Position numbers and translations under genes: made by a program. A stretch of DNA of 64,000 nt from Diaminobutyricibacter sp049994905 (lineage in GTDB: Bacteria > Actinomycetota > Actinomycetes > Actinomycetales > Microbacteriaceae): the NCBI RefSeq assembly GCF_049994905.1, contig NZ_CP188258.1:1178001-1242000 (forward strand), in the 5' to 3' direction. The notes beneath the pieces are model-generated. The model had not been told where the DNA came from, searched no databases, and worked only from the letters and a program-made list of their open reading frames with translations. Below, piece after piece: positions 47,094 to 55,681 of this stretch (position 1 is its first letter; each line of letters starts with the position of its first letter).

Positions 47094-47229
47094 GGTGCGC
47101 TCCTGTCGACATGGTCAGTGTCGACGCCCGGTCATCAGAACGATCGAGCGCCCTGAGGGAAGGATAGACCGGCCGGGTGTCGCTGTCACCAGCCTGGTGC
47201 TGGCGATACAGCGGAGCTGACAGGCCTCG

Positions 47230-47466
47230 TCACCGCGAGTGGAGTAACCACAACCGTGCACCGACACTCTCGAACGGGTCTACAGGTAGTCGCGGGCAGC
47301 GAAGGTGAAGGTGCTCCCATGCTGGGGCGATTGCAAAGCACAACGGCGGCGTGGGCGTCACCAACGCCGGCGGCGTCGACACGAAGGTCGGTTCAAGGGT
47401 CGACAGCGGCGCCGGATAGAGACAGAAACATGTTGTGACGACCGTGATCGTAGTTTTGAGAAGCAT
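47230..47466 (-). CDS. Possible small secreted peptide B3
   Basis: The ATG at 47466 follows GGAGG by eight to nine bases. MLLKTTITVVTTCFCLYPAPL looks like an export signal, followed by a proline/threonine-rich stretch (TFVSTPPALVTPTPPL) and a more irregular end. It lies 3' of nothing and diverges from peptide A3, with dyad 5 between. The C-terminal half is less convincing as protein. Confidence 0.5.
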   Translation of the reverse strand: MLLKTTITVVTTCFCLYPAPLSTLEPTFVSTPPALVTPTPPLCFAIAPAWEHLHLRCPRLPVDPFESVGARLWLLHSR

Positions 47467-47518
47467 GGTCCGGCACCTCCACGCGACAAATGCTGCGCTC
47501 AGCTGGCCGCTGCCTCCC

Positions 47519-47536
47519 ATTAGGGGAATTGCTAAT
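47519..47536. promoter_or_regulatory. Regulon dyad 5 (ATTAG-N8-CTAAT)
   Basis: Perfect 5-bp arms, 8-base spacer, midway between the divergent starts of B3 (53 bases) and A3 (47 bases). Same geometry as dyads 1-3 with a different arm sequence. Confidence 0.6.
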
Positions 47537-47583
47537 ACCGGGGGCGTCCGCTACGGATGCACACTCAGACCGGAGGTGCCACC

Positions 47584-47847
47584 ATGTGCGAACCTGAAGC
47601 GATCGACCTCGACCACGTCGCCGACCGAACGCTCATTGCGTTCCCGGTAACTATCGCCCTAACGCCCGACCATCCCCACGACGGCCGCGACCCCGGAACG
47701 CGCGGTAGCGCTCGGGCCACGGGTGCCGCGACAGCCATCGGTCAGGCTGGTGAGGTCGCTCAGCCGGCGCGGCACCATCCTGCCGGATCGTGTAGCTATG
47801 CGCCGTCGGGTAGCCGCCGAATCTGGCGAGCGCCTGGCGCAACATAG
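47584..47847 (+). CDS. Small acidic protein A3
   Basis: The ATG follows GGAGG. The 87-codon frame begins MCEPEAIDLDHVADRTLIAF then PVTIALTPDHPHD and continues as a basic, alanine/glycine-rich tail that may be less constrained. Position (between a dyad and a LuxR-type gene) parallels A1 and A2, but the EIECIVIDW core is not present, so membership of that family is not shown. Confidence 0.5.
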   Translation: MCEPEAIDLDHVADRTLIAFPVTIALTPDHPHDGRDPGTRGSARATGAATAIGQAGEVAQPARHHPAGSCSYAPSGSRRIWRAPGAT

Positions 47848-47937
47848 ACGGCGGCGATCCCTCGTTCTATCATGAGCGGTACTTGGACGACTGCCCGCCC
47901 CTGTGTCGTCCACACCTCATTGGATCGGGGATCCGTG

Positions 47938-48720
47938 ATGGCTGTTGGTGCTCACCTTCCCGTCAACTACGGCGCGAACCTCACCTGGCAGATGGCGGGT
48001 GTCGGCAGCCGTCAGGATCTGCTGGACGCGATGATCGCCTTGCTCAGCAACGTCGTGTCGTGTGACTCGCTCGGCTGGAACGGGTTGGACGTCGACCATC
48101 AACGGGTCGAGATCTACGGGAACCCGCCAGAGATCTATCAGAACAACTCGCTACCGCCGCACCTGCTGCTGGAAGCCGTCGACCATCCGATGTCGGTCAG
48201 CTACCTGGCCGAAGCCGCGGCAACACCACGAGTTCCCGTCCCGCGGCGGATGAGCGACATCATCAGTCTGAGTGACCTGCACCGGACGGCTGCCTACGGG
48301 ATCCTCCTGAAACCGATCGGGGCCTCCTACCAGCTGACAGCTGCTGACGGCCGGCCGACGTTCACCGGTGCGACCTGCTGGACGTTCTGCCGGAGGACTG
48401 CTGACTTCGTCGATGACGAACTCGACCGGGTCCAACGTCTTCAACCGGCGCTGATCGCGTTAAGCGCCGTCTACCTGACCGGGCGCTCATGGGTTGCGGC
48501 TGACGGGGACCAGGAGCGGTTCAACCTCACCTCGAGGGAGGTACAGGTTCTCGGTGTCATCGACTGTGGGATGACCGCTCACGCCGCCGCGTACTATCTG
48601 AGAATCAGCGAGAAGACGGTGTCCAAACACCTTGAGAACATCTACCGGAAACTCGGCTGCAGCGACCGGGTCACCGCCTTGCACAGAGCCCACTCGGCAG
48701 GATTGCTGCCGCCGCGCTAG
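47938..48720 (+). CDS. LuxR-type regulator 4
   Basis: A 260-residue paralogue. N-terminal half: LTWQMAGVGSRQDLLDAMIALLSNVVSCDSLGWNGLDVD, HPMSVSYLAEA and RRMSDIISLSDLHRTAAYGILLKPIG. C-terminal helix-turn-helix: LTSREVQVLGVIDCGMTAHAAAYYLRISEKTVSKHLENIYRKLGCSDR. I use the ATG at 47938 (GGGGAT upstream); GTG 47935 and ATG 47872 are in frame. It is closest in its N-terminal half to regulator 3. Confidence 0.9.
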   Translation: MAVGAHLPVNYGANLTWQMAGVGSRQDLLDAMIALLSNVVSCDSLGWNGLDVDHQRVEIYGNPPEIYQNNSLPPHLLLEAVDHPMSVSYLAEAAATPRVPVPRRMSDIISLSDLHRTAAYGILLKPIGASYQLTAADGRPTFTGATCWTFCRRTADFVDDELDRVQRLQPALIALSAVYLTGRSWVAADGDQERFNLTSREVQVLGVIDCGMTAHAAAYYLRISEKTVSKHLENIYRKLGCSDRVTALHRAHSAGLLPPR

Positions 48721-50650
48721 CTTGGACGGAGCCGCTATCCGCGGTCGGCGACACGGGTGACGTTAAGGAACCCGGAGAGTCGTCGCCCGCCTGGGTCGTC
48801 TGAGCCTTGCGGGCCCGCCTTCCTTCCCGGCCCGTCAGGCTCGGCGGGCGCGGTAGCGCCGGCGGGGTCGTGACCACCGCGCAGGAGAAGGCATAGGAGT
48901 GTGGGGCTCGCATCCCCTTCGAGTCTGCTCGCGCGCCCTCCGGGCTCGTGCTCTCGTTTCGGATCACAGCTCGCGCGTGAGGAGGTGAGCGGAGCGCTCA
49001 GGCCTGATGTGCCGCGCCGGCCTGGACGCGGGGTGCGCGGTAGCGCGAACCGGAGTCGGTCGATCGGGGGCGGAAGGGGCGTTAAGTGTTAAGAGGCTCA
49101 TGGCCTTCGGCCATTCGCCTCTTGCGCCTGCGGCGCCGCTTCCGTCATGTAGCTCACGAGGTCACCTACCGGTCAACTCGTGGACGAGCGCATCCGGGGC
49201 GCGACCGTCAAGGGAGCTGCCCCGGATGCGCGAGTAGAACTCTTCCACTCATCCAACTCTCACGCGCCTACCGGCACAGCCACCTGCGGCCGAAGGCGCC
49301 GCACATTTTCCTGTAATCGCGATCACAGGTTTACCTGTAACCGCCTTCATGCGCTCGTCGGGCGGGGCCCTCCTCGCGCGCCCGCTTCGCGTTTCCGGCT
49401 TGTCGTCTGTACGGGCTCGTCGGCTGGCGCCTCCTCGCCGCCCGCTTCGCGATACATTCTGCTTCCGGTACGGTGCGGTGGCCCACCGTTGGTAGGCGCT
49501 CCTCGGCTGGCGCCTCGTCGCTGCCGGCGTCACGTTTCCGCTTCGTCCTACGTCTCGTTTTCGTGGGGCCTGGCTGCGCCATGCCGCTCCTCACCTTCGG
49601 TTCGTCGCTCGCGCATGTCACGTTCACCGGGGCGGTCCACGATTCGCATACGTGGGACCCAGCTGACGCTGTGTCGTTCGTTCGCCTGCGGCTCCTCACT
49701 GGGCCACCTTCGGTGTCCCGCTTCGCGTGCACCACGGGTGCGCTGCGGACACGTGACGCCTCCGGTGCGGACGGCAGCTGCGCTGCCCTCCGATGCGATG
49801 CGTCGGCGGACCGTGACCTTGGCGTGGGCGTTCCGTTCACTCGTCGACGAACCGTCACGTTGATCGCTGAGACGACGAGATGTGTCGAGTCGGCTCCGCT
49901 GCGCTCCGCCGATGCCCGCTTCGCGACGACGGAGCGGGTGCGTAACGTGGGGCGTCACGAAGTGCGTTGCGTTGGCGAGACGGTGACGGAGCGGATGCGG
50001 GGACAGCGGAGCCGGTCCCCGGGGTGCGCCTATCGCAGCGAGTAGAGGCGAAGCACTCCCTGCGGAACGAAGCACCGCCCCACCGGCCCGAGGTGCCCGA
50101 CGCGGTATTTCCGTAGCACCAGTCCGGGGTGACTAGGAACGAGGAGGGGCGGCGGCGAGATCGGCGGGCGCGTATGGGCGTTTTGCGGGCTGTTTACGAT
50201 CAGCCCGATGGCCCCAGAATGGCACGGGTTTTGCCGCCACTGTGTGCACATCCACGCGGGTGTTGGTGTGCAGGCACGTGATGGGTTTGGCGAACTGACG
50301 GCGCCGGCTTAGGCCGAGCGTCCATATAGCGATCTCGAGGTGACTTTCCGGGGTACTGAGCTGAGCACGGCAGGGCGTGCGAGCCTGACTGTCAGGGGTG
50401 CGCATTCAGTGGCGACCAGTGCGAGCCCCGACTACGACGTTCGTGCACCGCAAACCCCCGTCGCAGATCTCGCAGCCGTGCAGGACCTCGCGATACCCGT
50501 GCAGCTCGACGGCGATGTCCGTGCATAGCCGTTCTGAAGGAGCCTCGAACCGATAGCTCAGTCGTCGCCCAGCGAAATAGCTGGACCGATCGAGCCTGAG
50601 GGAAGCCGAGGGCTACGTCACCAATCGAAAGTATGGAATGCGTTACGACA
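48721..50650. other. Long GC-rich stretch without a supported gene
   Basis: Every frame here gives arginine/serine/alanine-rich products on both strands, and none has a convincing start or domain. It contains two exact GCGCGGTAGCGC copies (48848-48859, 49035-49046), three degenerate 45-50-bp direct repeats, and the palindrome ACAGGT-TT-ACCTGT (49325-49338). A non-coding, regulatory or decayed region. Confidence 0.6.
49353..49543. repeat. Three degenerate direct repeats
   Basis: Units at 49353-49401, 49415-49464 and 49498-49543 share GCTCGTCGGSYGGSGCCTC and CCCGCTTCGCG and end in GCTT. Spacing is 62 and 83 bases. Confidence 0.55.
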
Positions 50651-51001
50651 ATGAAGATCTACATGATCGGAGACCTGACAGCCGACACCGACGGACCGGA
50701 GGATTTCGACTACCGAATCAGCGACAAAATCCACCCCGATGGATTCATCCACATCCCGTTCGAGTGCTCCGGAGCACTCGGGTACACGCTGCCGGTCCGA
50801 TTCACACCCGGCACCTTCGACGATGCCGTCCGGTGGGATCACGCCAGTGGATGGCCGACCGCGGGGCGTGCGTGGGACGCCCTGTTCATGGCTCTCGCCG
50901 CGGCAAAGCGAGCTGCCGACACCCCGTACATGCGACAGCCATTCATCTTCAAAAGGGTGCCGAACCGTCGACCGAGTGATGGCTACCGGCCGCGATCCTG
51001 A
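50651..51001 (+). CDS. Unknown 116-aa protein
   Basis: The frame starts MKIYMIGDLTADTDGPEDFD and continues with IHPDGFIHIPFECSGALGYTLPVRFTPGTFDDAVRWDHASGW, a protein-like composition with aromatic and acidic residues. An in-frame ATG at 50633 is the alternative start. No family recognised. Confidence 0.6.
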   Translation: MKIYMIGDLTADTDGPEDFDYRISDKIHPDGFIHIPFECSGALGYTLPVRFTPGTFDDAVRWDHASGWPTAGRAWDALFMALAAAKRAADTPYMRQPFIFKRVPNRRPSDGYRPRS

Positions 51002-51231
51002 ACGTCGAGGCGATCCGCGACGCTGACACAGGTGAGCGCATTTTCGTCTTCTCCGAGCGTTCTGCTGCGACGGAGGGATGCACGAACTAGCCCGTCGGCG
51101 ACCTGATCGCCGGCGCGGACGATGACGGTAACGTCCGAACGCATGTGCGGGTTACCCCGGAGTCGTACCGTCGCGCGATCCGCCGCGACCAGGTCACCGT
51201 GTTCTTGTTCGACCGGACGACGTCTGGGTGA
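50980..51231 (+). pseudogene. Gene remnant with internal stop and no start
   Basis: One frame reads ILNVEAIRDADTGERIFVFS, meets a TAG near 51090, and continues in the same frame as DLIAGADDDGNVRTHVRVTPESYRRAIRRDQVTVFLFDRTTSG to a stop at 51229. Composition on both sides of the stop is protein-like and there is no start codon before it. It looks like a decayed gene. Confidence 0.45.
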
Positions 51232-51405
51232 AAGCGGATGGGAAGATGGTCGACTGTCCACGGAACGGCGGCGGCCCGTAATCGTGCATCCAGGGATGGA
51301 ACCTTTTGCGCCCAATCGGACACTTAATGGTAGGGGGATAGGGGCCTCTGACACGCCAGCCGCTGCTGCCGTGAACCGTGGGTGGGTTGATCTCTTGGAG
51401 GGGTC

Positions 51406-51861
51406 ATGATGGTTCGGTCGTTCGCTTCACTCGGACTCTCAGTCGTTGTCGTCGTGGCGTTGGCGGGGTGTGCCGGTCGGGTGTCTGACATATCCGCTTC
51501 CTCGGACACGCCGACAGTCGTGTCGACTCCGACTGACTCAGCTAGACCAACTCCGACCGCGACTTCAGCGGCAATGCTGAACGGGTTTGATCTCGACACG
51601 GTCTATGCCATGTGTAACGCAGCGATCCCGTCAGGATCTTGGGGTACCGCAGGTGCAATCAACCCAGACCAACCGCATGCGGACTCGTTCGGCGTCGCCG
51701 ACGCCAGCCGGTTCTTCTCCCAATATGACCAAGGGGACCCGAACGCCATCTCCATTGCTGTCTATTACAAGATGGATGACGCTCACTACGATGCCGCGGA
51801 GTGCATCGCTTCTGGCAACCCAGCCACTCCCACGATCACCTTCATTCGCTTTGTCGACTGA
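51406..51861 (+). CDS. Small lipoprotein
   Basis: A 151-residue product with GGAGG just before two adjacent ATGs (51406, 51409). The signal ends VVVVVALAGC (lipobox LAGC), followed by a serine/threonine/proline linker and a domain with two cysteines (YAMCNAAIP, AAECIASG). Same plan as the lipoproteins at 24922 and 44140. Function unknown. Confidence 0.75.
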   Translation: MMVRSFASLGLSVVVVVALAGCAGRVSDISASSDTPTVVSTPTDSARPTPTATSAAMLNGFDLDTVYAMCNAAIPSGSWGTAGAINPDQPHADSFGVADASRFFSQYDQGDPNAISIAVYYKMDDAHYDAAECIASGNPATPTITFIRFVD

Positions 51862-51942
51862 CATTGATGGAACCTTTTCGGTCGCCCAGACACATATGGA
51901 CGCCGCATCTGCTGCGGTGAAACCGATCCGTTTGGGGGAGTT

Positions 51943-52422
51943 GTGAAAGTTCGTTCTTCCACCGCATTCGTTCTGGCCGCCGTTGCTGTGGTCCCTTTGG
52001 CAGGCTTTGTGGCCGCGACGCCGAGCACAACTGACGCGCCCAAGCCAGCGGTGTCCGATGTCGCCGCCAGTTGGCTGACTGGCCGGAACGCGTTCCTCGA
52101 CGGGGCAAGACCGATCGATGTCTTGCGGCTGAGAGGTGAAGACGGTCTCGGAGATGTCTTGCCGCTCTCGACGCGACCGCGGAAGGAAGCTACGGCTAAC
52201 CGGCGGCTCCGCTTCGCTACGCCGCCCCTTAGCGTTGCTAGATTGCGTGACGCTGCGATGCGCCGCGACGACGTAGGAGGCCGACCCGTAACGGAGGCCT
52301 GGTCCACGTCTTACGGCTCCGGGGTCATACCCCGGAGTGCGGCCTCGTTGCGGAGAGACTGCATCAACACGGTGGACTCTATCCAGACGGCCGGGTCTGC
52401 TTCTTCTGGCGTCGGATCGTAG
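51943..52422 (+). CDS. Exported-protein N-terminus running into a duplicated block
   Basis: From a GTG at 51943 (GGGGGAG two bases upstream, too close for an ideal site) the frame reads MKVRSSTAFVLAAVAVVPLAGFVAA, a plausible signal peptide. About 49 codons in, at 52090, it enters a 124-bp sequence duplicated at 55854. The downstream part is arginine-rich and not protein-like. I suspect a gene cut by insertion of the repeat. Confidence 0.35.
   Translation: MKVRSSTAFVLAAVAVVPLAGFVAATPSTTDAPKPAVSDVAASWLTGRNAFLDGARPIDVLRLRGEDGLGDVLPLSTRPRKEATANRRLRFATPPLSVARLRDAAMRRDDVGGRPVTEAWSTSYGSGVIPRSAASLRRDCINTVDSIQTAGSASSGVGS
52090..52213. repeat. 124-bp duplicated block, copy 1
   Basis: GCGTTCCTCGACGGGGCA to GGCTCCGCT, the same length and roughly 88% identical by eye to 55854-55977. 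Neither copy is in a convincing gene. Confidence 0.8.
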
Positions 52423-52775
52423 TGCGGCCAATACGCGGTGGCTTCCCGCTCAAGGTGGCGGATGAGGTTCATCAGATATGAATCTGTGAAATCCGGGTCG
52501 TGGATGGTATGCGGGATCCGGAGCACATCGACCCACACTTCACCCTGCGCCAAAACGCGCAGATCGATCATCGCCGGAGGAGTCGACTCATAGTGGGAGA
52601 AGGGATGCTCTTCGCCGTCGACTAGATTTTCGGACAGCTCGATCGCGCGGCGGAATCCGTCAAGTACCGTTTCGGGAGACATACGGCGGCTGATGGCTGT
52701 TGCGACCAGGTCCTCACCGTTGGTCAATCCCGCGCCGGCAACGATGTCCAGTACGGCGTTCCAATCCCTCGTCAT
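52311..52775 (-). CDS. Unknown 154-aa protein
   Basis: The frame starts MTRDWNAVLDIVAGAGLTNG at 52775 (GGGGAAG upstream) and has an acidic, protein-like composition, including RMSPETVLDGFRRAIELSENLVDGEEHPFSHYES and WPHYDPTPEEADPAVWIES. No export signal. No family recognised. It overlaps the end of the dubious frame on the other strand. Confidence 0.65.
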   Translation of the reverse strand: MTRDWNAVLDIVAGAGLTNGEDLVATAISRRMSPETVLDGFRRAIELSENLVDGEEHPFSHYESTPPAMIDLRVLAQGEVWVDVLRIPHTIHDPDFTDSYLMNLIRHLEREATAYWPHYDPTPEEADPAVWIESTVLMQSLRNEAALRGMTPEP

Positions 52776-53113
52776 CGGTTTCGCACTTCCCCTTTGATCA
52801 CCATCTTCCGCCAAGAACCGTTCCCGTCCTATTTATGTGCGACGCCAACCAACCAGCTGTCTGGCATAGGCGCTCACCCCGTTCCGGGGTTCGCGCCGCG
52901 TGAAGCCTGCGGCCCGCTGCGTCAAGCATCCAGTACCCGGACCGCCCGGGCGGCTCCCTCCGGTCGCCGCCATCGCCCCGTTTACGTCCCGCTCTTCGTC
53001 CTGTCAGCGTGTCGCCCGCGCGACCCGTCGCCGTTGCGGGTTCGTCGCGCTTTCGAAGCGCCCCCGTGTGTCTTGGGGGGAGAAATCGTTGGCGCGCTCC
53101 CTGCGAGCTTGTC
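52776..53113. other. Short gap without gene
   Basis: Arginine- and proline-rich frames only; no gene, RNA or clear repeat recognised. Confidence 0.5.
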
Positions 53114-53500
53114 TCAGGGCAAACGTGGTTTTGTCAACGCGCCAACGACCCCCGCCAGGAGGATCGTCACTCCGATAACGGCGACGAGGAGGCCGATCCA
53201 GACACCCGTGTAGTCAGGCACGAGGGAGGATTCCGTGTGTTGCGTGAATTGCGCGTTGGTGTAAACCGGGAGGGTCGGCAAGGGCCCGCTGAAGACCGTT
53301 TTGACGGCTTTCGCGGTCAGTGCCCAGATGACGCCCCCGATAACCGCTAGAGCACCAACGGCTAGCAGCACTACGACATACGGCCTCCGGCGATGGACAG
53401 CCGAGGCAAACGCTTCATTATGCGGAGCATCACTCATCAGCATGACAATAGACCCTGCGGTCTGCCTCGGGGTACCTCCAAATCGCCCGAATTCGTTCAT
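53114..53500 (-). CDS. Small membrane protein
   Basis: A 128-residue protein with two membrane helices (VVVLLAVGALAVIGGVIWALT and WIGLLVAVIGVTILLAGVVGAL) flanking an extracellular loop (FSGPLPTLPVYTNAQFTQHTESSL). I use the ATG at 53500 (GGGGAC upstream); 53443 and 53437 are alternatives. Function unknown. Confidence 0.65.
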   Translation of the reverse strand: MNEFGRFGGTPRQTAGSIVMLMSDAPHNEAFASAVHRRRPYVVVLLAVGALAVIGGVIWALTAKAVKTVFSGPLPTLPVYTNAQFTQHTESSLVPDYTGVWIGLLVAVIGVTILLAGVVGALTKPRLP

Positions 53501-53674
53501 CCGCGTCCCCTGTCATTAGCTCTCTCCCGAACCGGCCCGTGCCCGCCTAGGTCCCGCAGCGTCGGCGTGACGCGGGACGGCCTGCGGCCGTCCCTAACCG
53601 GTTGCACGTCGTATGCCGTGACGGTGTCGTCGCGTCCCTGTCGGAGGCCGCCCCGCGGGGCGGCCGACTAGCAC

Positions 53675-54115
53675 CTACCAGTTCTCGAAATCCTTCTCCC
53701 GCATGAGGACGTTCACGCGCCGGAAGACGGGCAACGCTTCGGCACGCATGCGTTCCGACCATGGCCCGTCGTCGAGGTCGCCCCGCGAGTAGCCCGGACG
53801 CCATTCGTGTTCCAGCGGCGGCTTGTGCGTCCAGGCCGGCGCGTCGATGCCGCGTTCCGTGGCCGTCCAGAGAACTCCCGTCGCCAGGAGGGTGTCGAAG
53901 TCGGTCGACAGAGTTGACGGCGGCGCGACCAGGATGTCGGCGACCTCGTCGGCCGACAGCTGCTCGGTGTGCAGCGCAGCGACCGCCTGGACGATGACCC
54001 GCAGCGCGTATTCGCAATCCCCGGCAGCGATACGGGTCGCAGCTTCCGCCGCGGCCGCGCGTGCGGTCAGAAGGTGCCGGCTCTCCGGCGTCGGCCTCTC
54101 AGGTGTACCGTCCAT
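53675..54115 (-). CDS. Unknown 146-aa cytoplasmic protein
   Basis: The frame starts MDGTPERPTPESRHLLTARA (ATG 54115; GTG 54121 also in frame). A helical part (AAEAATRIAAGDCEYALRVIVQAVAALHTEQLSADEVADILVAPP) is followed by WTATERGIDAPAWTHKPPLEHEWRPGY and a C-terminal acidic end. No domain I can name. Similar in feel to proteins that accompany nucleotidyltransferase or toxin genes, but none is adjacent. Confidence 0.65.
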   Translation of the reverse strand: MDGTPERPTPESRHLLTARAAAAEAATRIAAGDCEYALRVIVQAVAALHTEQLSADEVADILVAPPSTLSTDFDTLLATGVLWTATERGIDAPAWTHKPPLEHEWRPGYSRGDLDDGPWSERMRAEALPVFRRVNVLMREKDFENW

Positions 54116-55111
54116 GGTCACGATTCTGCCCTCAGACGGGCATGAGCAGGAACAGCGGCCTCCCGTTGGTCGGCCGCCTTCGATAAGGTACCGGCCAGCC
54201 TGCGTAGCGAGAAACGGGACGCCCTTCGACGCTGCCCGCCAGCATGACGTCTGCCGTCTCGCCGGCGGGGTCGGCCGCTGCGCGGCCTCCCCGGAACCGC
54301 AATGACCCCGACGCGCATTCGGGGCGGTCACAAGAGAGGACGGATCGCCGCCGACCCGGCCACGTGCCGTCCCCGTCACGTCGAATCCCGAAACGTCAAC
54401 GGGATGGGACCGCCGCGACTCCGGACCGCCAACGTGGAGGGCGAGCGCCGCGAGCCCGACCCCGCGGTAGCGGACGAACCGACCTCGCCGCGCGGCCGCC
54501 GCGTACGCGATTCGGATTCGGACCCGTTCCGCTGCCGCCGAGCACCGTGCCGGAAACGGCGAAGCCCCGACCATTGGTCGGGGCACATCGGTGGTGCGGG
54601 TCCCGCACGCTCCGAAGCGGTGAAGCTCGGACACACCGTCGACGCGAAAGCAAGGAACCACCGACAGGGCGGCGTCCAGCGGCAGGATGGTTCTTGATGG
54701 TTCCTCTATTCCATCCAGCGCTTGGCGATATACCTCCGTATAGGTTGGCCGAATCATAAAGAAGAAGACCGGCGGACGGGCACAGCCGGCTCGCGAAGTA
54801 TGAACGCCGGGGTGGGTCGACCCGGCCGCCCGCCGCTTCGTGTTCGCAGCGCTGCCTCCGTGTTCCGGGACTCCGGCCGTCCCGCCGACCTGTGGTCATC
54901 CAGCCGGCTCGCTGACCTCGCCGACGACGATACGGCTGACGCACGGCTGAGGGGCTTGTAACGGCGCACCCGCTCGGGGACCGCCGCGTCAACGAGACGG
55001 GACACCCGGAACGCGGCCGTGACGCCACCTGCGGCTGGTGACTCGGCGCTCCGTCCCCGTCAACGCGACGACTACGTGCGTCAGCTGCTGCCAGCGCCCG
55101 GCGCCAGCGGG
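54116..55111. other. Mostly non-coding, GC-rich
   Basis: Only one weak small frame (54800-54961) is supported; the large minus-strand frames across this stretch are arginine-rich shadows. Confidence 0.5.
54800..54961 (+). CDS. Possible 53-aa protein
   Basis: MNAGVGRPGRPPLRVRSAAS then VFRDSGRPADLWSSSRLADLADDDTADARLRGL. The second half is protein-like. No ribosome site is visible. Confidence 0.3.
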   Translation: MNAGVGRPGRPPLRVRSAASVFRDSGRPADLWSSSRLADLADDDTADARLRGL

Positions 55112-55681
55112 TCAGGGGGCGAGGAAAAGGATGCCCCGGTTGTCGGGCTTCGATTCGCGTTGCATTCGGTCCAGGCGGTCGTTCGTTATCGGGGTCAAGA
55201 CGCCACGGGCGGAACGGTGCCATCTGTTACCTGCAGCGTCGGTGAACTCGAGGAAGATTCCGGCCCTGAAATCCAGCGCGTTACCGGGGTTCGCCGGACC
55301 TTCGAGGAACCAGGTCCCGGGCGGGACACTCGTTAGCCATCCCGGGTACGCGAGCGTGTCCTCTGGCACTTGAGTCCCCCACGCTGACCCGTACCCGACT
55401 ACGACGTCGTAGATGGCGCCATTCGAACCGTTGGAGATGATGATGGTCTCCGGAGTGGGACTCGTGATGCGAGGGTCCATCAGGCCTGGCCATCCGGTCA
55501 CCCGGGACGCCGGCAGGCGCTTTCGTTCGTGGGTGTCCCGACGGGAGACGCTTACAGCGACCAGGACAGCGAACACCGTTCCGATGGCAGCTACGGCGCT
55601 AACAATCAAACTGACGATTGAGATCCAGTCAGGAAGCACATCGACGGTGACGAGTTGGGACGGGAGGTCGATGGCGAACAC
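55112..55681 (-). CDS. Membrane-anchored protein of unknown function
   Basis: The 189-residue product begins at a GTG. One N-terminal membrane helix (IVSLIVSAVAAIGTVFAVLVAVSV) is followed by a charged hinge and a beta-rich domain (IIISNGSNGAIYDVVVGYGSAWG, GTWFLEGPANPGNALDFRAGIFLEFTDAAGNRWHR). This layout is common in small phage- and island-borne proteins that sit at the inner face of the membrane. No named family. Confidence 0.7.
   Translation of the reverse strand: MFAIDLPSQLVTVDVLPDWISIVSLIVSAVAAIGTVFAVLVAVSVSRRDTHERKRLPASRVTGWPGLMDPRITSPTPETIIISNGSNGAIYDVVVGYGSAWGTQVPEDTLAYPGWLTSVPPGTWFLEGPANPGNALDFRAGIFLEFTDAAGNRWHRSARGVLTPITNDRLDRMQRESKPDNRGILFLAP

Noticed and set aside
49180..49863. 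227-codon frame and its opposite-strand partners
   Set aside because: Long frames occur on both strands at once with arginine/serine-rich products, as expected for GC-rich non-coding DNA.
53675..54757. Full 360-codon frame as one gene
   Set aside because: Only the last 146 codons are protein-like; the upstream part is arginine-rich and the ATG at 54115 is a sensible start.
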